NCBI GenBank assembly: GCA_029006155.1
Contig: JAQXGF010000050.1
Span: 1 to 64,000, forward strand
DNA length: 64,000 nucleotides
Reading direction: 5' to 3'
Source of the DNA: Lachnospiraceae bacterium
GTDB lineage: Bacteria > Bacillota > Clostridia > Lachnospirales > Lachnospiraceae
The notes under the pieces are model-generated. The model was not told the origin of the DNA. It saw only the letters and a program-made list of their open reading frames with translations, and searched no databases. Positions within the stretch are counted from its first letter, which is position 1. Each line of letters opens with the position of its first letter. Made by a program: the position numbers and the translations under genes. This document shows positions 34,133 through 42,543 of this stretch, in pieces.

Positions 34133-37100
34133 ATGAACAAACGGGGAAGAAAGTTTCTTTCTGTTTCACTGGCAGCAATGATGACGTTAAACATGCTTCC
34201 GGCTGGAACGATTTACGCGGAAGAGACGGTCACAGAGGCGTCCAGCGAGAGCAAGGAGACGCAGGCAGAGGCAAAGAAGCCGGAGACCGAAGCGTCAAAG
34301 CAGGAGACTGTGCCGACAGAGGCCGCGACACAGCCGGAGACACCAAAGACAGAGGAGACGAAAACGCCTGAGACAGCAGGGGAGACAGCAGAGACGACCG
34401 CAACAGAGCCTGCATCAGAGACAACAGATGCCACGCAGGCAGAGACGACCGTTCCTGCGTCTGAGACAGCAGCCTCGGAGGCAGAAAAGGAAACTGCCGG
34501 CGAGCATATCAAGACAGAGCCGGAGAAAAAAGCAGAGCAGCCGAAGATCGTGAAGACAGAGCTGGAGGAGAAGGACGGGAAAACCTATGTTCGTGTATAT
34601 ACGGACAGCAAGACGTATGACCGCCTGTATGTCGGAAAAAAAGAGGACGCTGACAAGACGCCGGTCATCGAAGGCCAGAAAGAAGCGGATGGTTGCTATA
34701 GCTTTGCCTTCCCGGCAGATGAGACCAAGTACGGACAGATGATCACCGTAGTACCAGGTGTGAAGGAAGCGGACAGCTGGTATACGGATGCAGATATCTA
34801 TGTGCAGATGCCGGTGAAGAATGAGACACTGCCGGAGACTCCGGCGGAGGAGCAGACGGAAGCGGCAGGAGAGACGGCAACGGCTGAGTATGCAGCATCT
34901 AATGAAAATGGAGATGCGGTGGCGCTGGCGGCTGAGGAGTCAGAATCGGATGCTGGAATTAAAACGATTTACAGTAATTCGGATAAAAATGCAGAGGATA
35001 AGCGTGGAAAAGATTATTCAATGTTTAAAATAGTAAAATCCACGGCAAAGCGTAATGGAGATAAAATACATGTAACAGTGTATCCGGCTAAACCGTCAAG
35101 TGGCAGTTATACATATGATGCACTCTATATAGGGGATGACTTTGACGAGAAGAATATTGATACGAGTAAAATTGTAGTGGGCAAAATAGAGAACGGAGTT
35201 CAAAGTTTTGAGTTTGATATACCACTTTCAAAACAGGGTGAAGAAGTAATATTTGTTCCAAGAAATGGCCGCACACAGGCATATAGTACAAGAAACGTGT
35301 TGGCATTAAAAATTCCGGATTTTGGATTTCAACCAGAATCTGAAAGCGAGTCAAATGCACAGTCAGAAGCGCAGGAAAAAACAATAACGGTAGATAATGG
35401 CATCAGTGCAATCTATGGCTCGACGGATTCCAAGAAGCCGGGGCAGACATACAGCATGTTTAAAATTGCAAAGTCTACCGCAAAGAAAACCGGGGATAAG
35501 ATCGACATTACGATTTATGTAAGGCCGGCATCCAGTGGCAGTTTTTCATATGATGCGCTTTATATTGGAAGCCGGGACGATGAAACGAAAGAACCACTTG
35601 TAATGGGAACAGAAGTGGAGGATGAACAGGAAGGAAAACTTCAGAAGTTTGAGTTCAGTGTTCCATTTACCGGGCAGGGTCAGGAGGTAACGTTTGTACC
35701 TCATAGTGCGTCCAAGGGAACGTTTAGTGTGAGCAGTGTACTCGCATTGAAAATGCCGGAATTTTCGGAGCAGTCAGAGTCAGAAAGTGAATCTGAATCG
35801 GAATCTGCAAGTGAATCGGAGTCAAAATCCGAATCAGAGACTGGTACAGGCACAGATCAGTCCGAAGCTGATGTTACGGTAGAGCAGGGCGGTACGGCAA
35901 GCAAGTTTAACGATTTTATTGTAAAAAATTCCACTGCAAAGCTGAACGGAGATACTCTGACAGTGACATTTACGGTATCCGGAACAAAGTATAATCGTAT
36001 TTATCTTGGAAAAAGAGAGGATGCGGTAAAAACCCCGGTTATTGACGGAACGTTGGTAAATGATGGGGCAGATGTAGCATTTACCCTTACGGTTCCGGCT
36101 GAAAAACAGGGAATGTATGTTCCAATTACACTCGGAAAGACAAATGGAACATGGCTTACGTCTGGAACACGAAATCTGTTTATCAAGATTCCAAATATCA
36201 ATAAAGAATTTAAATCAGATTCGTATCAGAATGGTATCTATGATTTATACGGCAGTGCTCATACAGGAAATAGTGTATTTAATATTGAATCAGACAGTAC
36301 GATTACTGTAAAGGGCGATAAGGCAATTGTGACCATCTATTCCGGCTCGACTTCTTATGATAAGCTCTATCTGGGAAATGTATCTGATTCTGACGCGGTG
36401 AAGGAAGCGAATGCGGTAGAAGGGAAATTGCTTGGAGATTCTGATCCGTCGAGACCAGAATACCGGGTATATACATTTGAGATTCCAAAGTCTGCACTTG
36501 GAACAAATATTAGCTTTGTATTACGCTCCAAGTCAGGAAAATGGCTGACAAAACAGGATTCTTTAAATCTGCCGCAGTTTATGCAGAAGATCGGTGATGT
36601 ACAGGATACCGATCAGCCGGACCAGACCGAAGAGACGAATCCGACTGAAAAGCCGGACCAGACCGAAGAGACGAACCCGACCGAAAAGCCGGATCAGCCG
36701 TCCGGTCCGTCCAACGGCATTTACAATACGACGGCGACGACCGGCGCAGCGATGTTTAAGGTACAGAACGTCGAGCTGACAGTCAAGAACGGTAAGATGA
36801 CGGCACTGATCACCCTGACCGGTACGGGCTATGATTATCTCTTTATGGGAACCGGCGCACAGGCGGCAGCTGCAGGGGAGAGCCAGTGGATCAAGTATAA
36901 AGACGAAGTGACCTATACGCAGGACGGCGAACAGAAGAGCGGCCGTAGATATGAGATTCCGGTATCTGCACTGGATACGCCACTTCCGGTAGCGTCTTAT
37001 TCACACAAAAATGCAAAGTGGTATGATCGCACGATCACGATCAGTTCGAAAAATCTGAACAAAACAGCAGACCTTCCGGCAGAGAACGCGCCGGCAAACG

Positions 37101-38809
37101 GTATTTACAGCACGACGGCGACGACCGGCGCAGCGATGTTCAAGGTCGTAAATGCACAGCTGACGGTGAAAAACGGACAGATTCAGGCATTGATTACTTT
37201 AAGTGGTACAGGATATGACTACCTGTACATCGGCACCGGCGCACAGGCGTCCGCAGCCGGCCAGGGTCAGTGGGTAAAATGGCAGGATGAAGTGACTTAT
37301 ACGGAAAATGGTGCACAGAAGACGGGACGTCGCTATGTGATTCCGGTATCTGCACTGGGCGAGCCGATCACGGTGGCTTCTCATTCGGAGAGCCATAACA
37401 AGTGGTATGACCGCACGATTACCTTCAGCACTGCGGATTTGAAGAAGATCGGAGATCTTCCGGCAGATGATACACAGGATCCGAATAATGGTGGCGGCGA
37501 GACCGAGACGGAGACAAACAATACGACAAATAATACGACGAAACCGAAGCCGGACAAGAAGCCGGATAAGGAGTCAAAGTATGAGTCTGACCTGAGCGGT
37601 TCGACCAGCGCGGTAAATAACAGTACCGGACTGGCAGATGGTGTCTACACACCGGACAGCTTCTCTTTCAGCGGCGGCAGCGGACGGATCAGTATCAGCT
37701 GTACAAAGATTACGGTGACGGGTGGAAAAGCACTGGCGACGATTGTGTTCAACAGCAGCTATTATGGATATGTAAAGGCAAACGGAAATAAATATTTCCC
37801 GACGCACAGCGGCAATACTTCGATCTTTACGATTCCAGTCAATCTGAATGCAAATACGACGATCATCGGTATGACGACCCGTATGAGCGCGGCGCATGAG
37901 ATTACTTACACGATCTACGTCGGATTGAATGCGGCGAAGAATGCAGATGGCAAGGGCACTACAGCAGGCAATGAATCCGGAAATAAGAAGCTGGATGAGC
38001 AGGCACCGGATATCAGCGGACTGACCTATCAGTCTGAGACGAAGCTGGACTATGCAAAATACTTTAAGCTGTACCATTACGATCAGGATATTACCCTGCT
38101 CGAAGTCGATATGACGCAGGCAGAAAAGGCAGCAGACGGAACGAAGGCTGTGTATGCAGAGTCTGAATCAGAGACGGAGACAGAAGCAGCGGCTGCGACA
38201 ACCGCAACCGCGACGGAAGACGGCGAGGCAGTCGTACAGACGCAGGGCGAAAAAGTATCAGAGCTGTATCAGGCAGACGTTGTAAAGTATCTGATCATTC
38301 CGGCGGATTCGACGGCAGAGCTTCCGGCAGGCATTGAGAAGGAAATGATACTTGTACATCAGCCGATCGAGGCTGCATATGTATCGGATGATACCGCGCT
38401 TGCGACGCTGGATGAGCTTGGGTTACTCGATGCAGTCAAGACTGTTGGCGTCGAGCAGGATACGACGACGGTAGAGGCTGTGAAGAATGGTCTTTCCGAC
38501 GGCAGTATCACGTATGCCGGCGCAGCAGATGATCTGCAGTATCGGGAGCTGGTAAAGAGCAAGTGCGATTTTGCAGTGCTTCCGGCAGATATCCTTTCCG
38601 GTGATGCGACCGATGCAGCTGCAAAGAATAAGCTGAGTGATGCGGCAGACAGCTTTGCGACGCTGGATGTACCGATGCTGGTAGACCGTTCTTCCGATGA
38701 GGAGACCGAGCTTGGCAAACGCGAGTGGATCAAGGTCTACGGCGCACTGTTTGGATGCAGCGATCAGACGGACAGCCTGTTCCAGAAGGCGGTAGACGCA
38801 GCAAAGTAA
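34133..38809 (+). CDS. Giant secreted protein: eight NEAT-like domains plus half a binding protein
   Basis: The 1,558-residue product has a signal peptide (about 1-30) and a Thr/Glu-rich stalk to about 135. About eight beta domains related to the one at 31170 lie near residues 137-226, 275-397, 423-544, 589-689, 700-817, 861-970, 989-1100 and 1167-1265. The sixth and seventh are nearly identical (NGIY-TTATTGAAMFKV, KWYDRTIT). SESESE and TEKPDQ linkers separate domains. Residues 1294-1558 match only the N-terminal lobe of the binding protein encoded next (KLDYA, IPVFIDRSS-like PMLVDRSS, TEWVKLYGA-like REWIKVYGA). No LPxTG, SLH or C-terminal membrane helix is seen. Likely captures corrinoid or haem outside the cell; the ligand is inferred. 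ATG 34133 gives the signal peptide. Confidence 0.85.
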   Translation: MNKRGRKFLSVSLAAMMTLNMLPAGTIYAEETVTEASSESKETQAEAKKPETEASKQETVPTEAATQPETPKTEETKTPETAGETAETTATEPASETTDATQAETTVPASETAASEAEKETAGEHIKTEPEKKAEQPKIVKTELEEKDGKTYVRVYTDSKTYDRLYVGKKEDADKTPVIEGQKEADGCYSFAFPADETKYGQMITVVPGVKEADSWYTDADIYVQMPVKNETLPETPAEEQTEAAGETATAEYAASNENGDAVALAAEESESDAGIKTIYSNSDKNAEDKRGKDYSMFKIVKSTAKRNGDKIHVTVYPAKPSSGSYTYDALYIGDDFDEKNIDTSKIVVGKIENGVQSFEFDIPLSKQGEEVIFVPRNGRTQAYSTRNVLALKIPDFGFQPESESESNAQSEAQEKTITVDNGISAIYGSTDSKKPGQTYSMFKIAKSTAKKTGDKIDITIYVRPASSGSFSYDALYIGSRDDETKEPLVMGTEVEDEQEGKLQKFEFSVPFTGQGQEVTFVPHSASKGTFSVSSVLALKMPEFSEQSESESESESESASESESKSESETGTGTDQSEADVTVEQGGTASKFNDFIVKNSTAKLNGDTLTVTFTVSGTKYNRIYLGKREDAVKTPVIDGTLVNDGADVAFTLTVPAEKQGMYVPITLGKTNGTWLTSGTRNLFIKIPNINKEFKSDSYQNGIYDLYGSAHTGNSVFNIESDSTITVKGDKAIVTIYSGSTSYDKLYLGNVSDSDAVKEANAVEGKLLGDSDPSRPEYRVYTFEIPKSALGTNISFVLRSKSGKWLTKQDSLNLPQFMQKIGDVQDTDQPDQTEETNPTEKPDQTEETNPTEKPDQPSGPSNGIYNTTATTGAAMFKVQNVELTVKNGKMTALITLTGTGYDYLFMGTGAQAAAAGESQWIKYKDEVTYTQDGEQKSGRRYEIPVSALDTPLPVASYSHKNAKWYDRTITISSKNLNKTADLPAENAPANGIYSTTATTGAAMFKVVNAQLTVKNGQIQALITLSGTGYDYLYIGTGAQASAAGQGQWVKWQDEVTYTENGAQKTGRRYVIPVSALGEPITVASHSESHNKWYDRTITFSTADLKKIGDLPADDTQDPNNGGGETETETNNTTNNTTKPKPDKKPDKESKYESDLSGSTSAVNNSTGLADGVYTPDSFSFSGGSGRISISCTKITVTGGKALATIVFNSSYYGYVKANGNKYFPTHSGNTSIFTIPVNLNANTTIIGMTTRMSAAHEITYTIYVGLNAAKNADGKGTTAGNESGNKKLDEQAPDISGLTYQSETKLDYAKYFKLYHYDQDITLLEVDMTQAEKAADGTKAVYAESESETETEAAAATTATATEDGEAVVQTQGEKVSELYQADVVKYLIIPADSTAELPAGIEKEMILVHQPIEAAYVSDDTALATLDELGLLDAVKTVGVEQDTTTVEAVKNGLSDGSITYAGAADDLQYRELVKSKCDFAVLPADILSGDATDAAAKNKLSDAADSFATLDVPMLVDRSSDEETELGKREWIKVYGALFGCSDQTDSLFQKAVDAAK

Positions 38810-38825
38810 AGAAAAGGAGTAATTT

Positions 38826-40076
38826 ATGAGAAGAAAACAGATATGCAAACGGGTTGCCGCGGTGTTTCTGAGTGCGGCGATGCTGATGGGAAGCATGAGC
38901 ATGGCGTATGCAGAGGAATCAGCGACAGAGGCGCCGGCAGCACAGACAGAAGAGAGCACGGAAGTGACTGCAGATGCAGCTTCTTCTGATACCGACACCT
39001 CCTGGATGACGACGGCGGAGGATGCGCCGGATGTCGCAGGGCTGACCTGTACCGGGAAGCTGAAGCTGGACTACGCGACCGGGTTTGACGTATACTATTA
39101 TGAAAATGATTATGCGCTGATCGATGTCCATGACAGCGCGCAGTACCTGCTCGTTCCGGATGGAATGGAAGCGCCGGACGGTCTGGCATCGGATGTGATC
39201 GTACTGCAGAAGCCGCTGAACAAAATTTATCTGGCAGCCAGCTCTGCGATGGCGCTCTTCCGGGCGCTGGATTCGCTGGACTGCATCAAGATGACCGGAA
39301 TCGATGCTTCCGGATGGTACATTCAGGAAGCGAAAGATGCGATCGAGGAAGGCGCGATGCAGTTTGCCGGGAAATACAGCGAACCGGACTATGAGATGCT
39401 CGTCGATGAGGACTGCGATGTGGCGATCGAGTCGACGATGATTCTGCACACACCGAAGGTACAGGAGATGATCGAGAATCTTGGCATTCCGGTATTTATC
39501 GACCGCTCCAGCTATGAGACGCATCCACTTGGCCGTACCGAGTGGGTCAAGCTCTACGGCGCGATGATGGATAAGGAAGCAGAGGCTGCGGACTTCTTTG
39601 CAAAGCAGGCAGAGGTCATCAGCGAGATGGAGGATTTCCAGAATACCGAGAAAACGGTAGCATTTTTCTTCGTGAGCACGGATGGAACAATCGTCGTGCG
39701 CAGGACGGAGGACTACATCCCGAGCATGATCGAGCTGGCAGGCGGCCGGTATGTATTTCAGGATCTGACCGGAGCAGAGGCGACGAGCTCCTCGGTATCT
39801 CTGAGCATGGAAGAGTTTTATGCGGCGGCGAAAGATGCAGATTATCTCGTGTACAATGCGACGATCGATAATCCGATCACGAGTGTGGACGAGCTGCTCG
39901 CGAAAAATGAGCTGTTCGCAGACTTTAAGGCAGTAAAAGAAGGAAATGTGTGGTGCGTGGGCAAGTATATGTATCAGGCGACGGATATCGTCGGACAGCT
40001 GATCCGGGACTTTCATCTGATGCTGACCGATGGCGATCCGTCCCAGATGACGTTCCTCACAAAGGTAAGTGAGTAA
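38826..40076 (+). CDS. BtuF-like ABC transporter substrate-binding protein
   Basis: The 416-residue exported protein has a signal peptide (about 1-28), an acidic linker (29-65), and both lobes of a helical-backbone periplasmic binding fold. The N-lobe contains LIDVHDSAQYLLVPDG and IPVFIDRSSYETHPLGRTEW; the C-lobe contains AFFFVSTDGTIVVRR, SMIELAGGRYVF and VWCVGKYMYQ. This is the cluster of binding proteins for cobalamin, haem and siderophores. No lipobox cysteine is visible, so anchoring is unclear. The cobalamin riboswitch upstream points to a corrinoid ligand. It lies 16 bp after the giant protein, whose C-terminus duplicates its N-lobe. Confidence 0.9.
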   Translation: MRRKQICKRVAAVFLSAAMLMGSMSMAYAEESATEAPAAQTEESTEVTADAASSDTDTSWMTTAEDAPDVAGLTCTGKLKLDYATGFDVYYYENDYALIDVHDSAQYLLVPDGMEAPDGLASDVIVLQKPLNKIYLAASSAMALFRALDSLDCIKMTGIDASGWYIQEAKDAIEEGAMQFAGKYSEPDYEMLVDEDCDVAIESTMILHTPKVQEMIENLGIPVFIDRSSYETHPLGRTEWVKLYGAMMDKEAEAADFFAKQAEVISEMEDFQNTEKTVAFFFVSTDGTIVVRRTEDYIPSMIELAGGRYVFQDLTGAEATSSSVSLSMEEFYAAAKDADYLVYNATIDNPITSVDELLAKNELFADFKAVKEGNVWCVGKYMYQATDIVGQLIRDFHLMLTDGDPSQMTFLTKVSE

Positions 40077-40141
40077 GCAAAGGTCCGTGGAACTATGTAA
40101 TGACAGAAGGAGGAAGGACAGCCGTCAGACTGGCGGAGCAG

Positions 40142-40169
40142 AACAGGGCAGGAGAGATCCGGCCCTGTT
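40142..40169 (+). terminator. Attenuator-like hairpin inside the uptake operon
   Basis: A perfect 8-bp stem AACAGGGC/GCCCTGTT closes a 12-nt loop and is followed by a short TT-CG-TCC-GTTTT region rather than a solid T-run. It lies in the 149-bp gap between the binding protein and permease genes. It may reduce permease expression relative to the secreted capture proteins, or protect the upstream mRNA 3' end. Confidence 0.45.
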
Positions 40170-40225
40170 TCGTCCGTTTTCCGGCGCAGTGTTTTTGCGG
40201 CGCTGGTAAGGCTGGAAAAGAAACT

Positions 40226-41290
40226 ATGAAAAAAGAAAAAGTAACAGGGGCGGCAGGCATGGACTTTCACCATGAGAATTTTCTGCGCAGAAGTCGTTAT
40301 GTGACGGTATTTCTTGTGCTGCTGGCCGCATTTGGCGCGATTACGGTGCTGAACATCAATACTGGAAATGTACATATTTCCGTGGGAAACATCCTGAAAA
40401 TCATTTTTCTGAGACAGGGCGAAGAGATGGAATACAATATCATCTGGAAAATCCGTCTGCCGCGAATTCTGATGGCGGCGATCCTGGGCGGGGGACTGTC
40501 CCTGTCCGGCTTTCTACTGCAGACATTCTTTGAAAATCCGATCGCGGGACCATTTGTGCTCGGTATCTCGTCCGGTGCCAAGATGGTCGTAGCGCTTGCA
40601 ATGATCTATTTTCTCGGCCGGTATCAGGTCGTGTCGTCTTATACGCTGATTATCGCTGCATTTATCGGATCACTGATTGCGACAGGGTTCATTTTGCTCG
40701 TTTCCAGAAGGGTGCAGCATATGGCGACTCTGCTCGTAGCCGGCATCATGATTGGCTATATCTGCTCGGCGGTGACAGATTTTGTCGTGACATTTGCGGA
40801 GGATTCGGACATCGTAAATCTGCACGGCTGGTCGCAGGGCAGTTTCTCCGGTATGAGCTGGAGCAATGTGCAGGTGGCGGCAGTCGTGGTCGGGATCACG
40901 GCACTGCTTGCGTTTCTGATGTCGAAGCCGATTGGGGCGTATCAGCTCGGCGAGGCGTATGCGCAGAGCATGGGTGTGAACATCAAAGCGTTCCGGGTGA
41001 TTCTGATTTTGCTCTCGAGCATTCTCTCCGCCTGTGTGACGGCGTTTGCAGGTCCGATTTCCTTTGTCGGAATCGCGGTACCGTATCTGATTAAACGCGG
41101 ATTGAGTACCTCCCGGCCGCTTGTCGTCATTCCGGGGACATTTCTTGGCGGGGCGGTATTCTGTATGTTCTGTGACCTGATCGCGCGGATGGCCTTTGCA
41201 CCGACGGAGCTGAACATCAGTACCGTGACGTCTGTATTTGGCGCGCCGATCGTCATTTTCATGATGCTGCGCAGAAAGAGAGGAAACTGA
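40226..41290 (+). CDS. FecCD/BtuC-family ABC transporter permease
   Basis: The 354-residue protein has about ten transmembrane helices and family motifs: IRLPRILMAAILGGGLSLSG, QTFFENPIAGPFVLGISSGA, LGEAYAQSMGVN (coupling helix), and FVGIAVPYLIKR. It forms the membrane channel of a class II importer for cobalamin, haem or siderophore. ATG 40226 has a weak ribosome site; ATG 40259 (MDFHHENF) is an alternative. It lies 2 bp before the ATPase gene, forming the transporter with the products of 38826 and 41293. Confidence 0.92.
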   Translation: MKKEKVTGAAGMDFHHENFLRRSRYVTVFLVLLAAFGAITVLNINTGNVHISVGNILKIIFLRQGEEMEYNIIWKIRLPRILMAAILGGGLSLSGFLLQTFFENPIAGPFVLGISSGAKMVVALAMIYFLGRYQVVSSYTLIIAAFIGSLIATGFILLVSRRVQHMATLLVAGIMIGYICSAVTDFVVTFAEDSDIVNLHGWSQGSFSGMSWSNVQVAAVVVGITALLAFLMSKPIGAYQLGEAYAQSMGVNIKAFRVILILLSSILSACVTAFAGPISFVGIAVPYLIKRGLSTSRPLVVIPGTFLGGAVFCMFCDLIARMAFAPTELNISTVTSVFGAPIVIFMMLRRKRGN

Positions 41291-41292
41291 GG

Positions 41293-42387
41293 ATGGAATC
41301 GTATTATTTTCAGATGGAGGAGCTGTCGGTCGGCTATAACGGCAAACCGCTGATCGAGCATATCAATATCGGCATAAAAAAAGGGGAGATCGTGACACTG
41401 ATCGGCCCGAACGGCTCCGGAAAATCGACGATACTGAAGAGTATCACGCGGCAGTTGCGGCTGCTCGGCGGACGGGTCAGTTTTGATGAACAGGATATCC
41501 ATCAGATGTCCTACAAAGAAATGTCTACCAAAATGGCAGTCGTGCTCACAGAACGGATGCGTCCGGAGCTGATGACCTGCCATGACATCGTGGCGACCGG
41601 CCGATATCCGTACACCGGAAGACTTGGCATCCTCTCACGGGAGGATGAGGAAAAAGTCGAGGAGGCGATGCGCGCCGTCCATGCAGAGGAGCTTGGCAGC
41701 CGGGATTTCAATGCGATCAGTGACGGACAGCGGCAGCGCGTACTTCTGGCGCGTGCCATCTGCCAGGAACCGGAGATCATTGTGCTGGATGAGCCGACGT
41801 CGTTTCTGGATGTCAAGCACAAGCTGGAGCTGCTCGCGATCCTGCGCCGGATGGCGAAGGAAAAGCAGATCACCGTCATCATGTCTCTGCACGAGATCGA
41901 TCTGGCCGAAAAGATCGCGGATAAGATCATCTGTGTCCGTGGCGACCATCTTTTCCACTACGGGACACCGGAGGAAATCTTTCAGGAAGAGACGATCCGG
42001 GAGCTCTATGAGATCGATAATGGGTTTTTCGATCCGTGCTTTGGCAGCATTGAGCTGCCACGTCCGGAGGGAGTGCCGGAAGTATTTGTCATCTCTGCGT
42101 GTGGCAGTGGAATCCCGGTCTACCGCAGGCTGCAAAAGGAGAATATCCCGTTTGCTGCCGGCATTTTATATACGAACGACATCGACTATCAGCTGGCACG
42201 GCTGCTCGCTTCCGAGGTGATTACGGAAAAGCCGTTTGAGCCGATCCGGGAGGAGACGCTGGAAGAGGCGAAGCGGTGTATGGAAAACTGCAAAAAAGTG
42301 CTGCTCTGTGATTTTCCGGTCGGTGAGGGCAACCGGAAGATCGAGGAGCTGATCCGTATGGCAGGGGAGAAGCTGAAGCGGATCTGA
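41293..42387 (+). CDS. BtuD/FecE-type ABC transporter ATPase with extra domain
   Basis: Residues 1-245 are a normal importer ATPase: Walker A GPNGSGKST (38-46), Q-loop region TERMRPE, signature SDGQRQRVLLARAI, Walker B IIVLDEPTSFLD and the switch histidine in MSLHEID. Residues 250-364 form an additional alpha/beta domain (VFVISACGSGIPVYRRLQK, CKKVLLCDFPVGEGNRKIEE) that ordinary BtuD lacks; it may be regulatory or bind a nucleotide or corrinoid. It energises the permease at 40226. Confidence 0.92.
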   Translation: MESYYFQMEELSVGYNGKPLIEHINIGIKKGEIVTLIGPNGSGKSTILKSITRQLRLLGGRVSFDEQDIHQMSYKEMSTKMAVVLTERMRPELMTCHDIVATGRYPYTGRLGILSREDEEKVEEAMRAVHAEELGSRDFNAISDGQRQRVLLARAICQEPEIIVLDEPTSFLDVKHKLELLAILRRMAKEKQITVIMSLHEIDLAEKIADKIICVRGDHLFHYGTPEEIFQEETIRELYEIDNGFFDPCFGSIELPRPEGVPEVFVISACGSGIPVYRRLQKENIPFAAGILYTNDIDYQLARLLASEVITEKPFEPIREETLEEAKRCMENCKKVLLCDFPVGEGNRKIEELIRMAGEKLKRI

Positions 42388-42416
42388 GAATATTTACCGA
42401 ACTTGCCGGATAGTGC

Positions 42417-42445
42417 TTGCGCCCCGCTCCGATCAAGGCTATAAT
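42417..42445 (+). promoter_or_regulatory. Promoter of the hybrid-kinase operon
   Basis: TTGCGC at 42417-42422 and TATAAT at 42440-42445 have a 17-bp spacer, giving a leader of about 90 nt. The rest of the gap 42446-42543 shows no distinct structure. Confidence 0.7.
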
Positions 42446-42543
42446 AAAATGATACATGTGGAACTGGCAGTTTAGACCGGACAGGACAGAGGTTCCTTAT
42501 TATGATAGAATGACAGAAGCGAAAGATCGGAGCACACGTCTCT

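Noticed and set aside
35770-35840. Ser/Glu-coding simple repeat as a possible CRISPR-like or mobile repeat
   Set aside because: It is a short in-frame SESESE linker in a secreted protein, with no spacer structure.
34133-38809. Sortase (LPxTG) or SLH anchoring of the giant NEAT-like protein
   Set aside because: No LPxTG motif, hydrophobic tail or SLH repeat is visible at the C-terminus; the chain ends in the binding-protein lobe.
38919-40016. 365-codon minus-strand frame opposite the BtuF-like gene
   Set aside because: Shadow of a clear coding gene without start signals.
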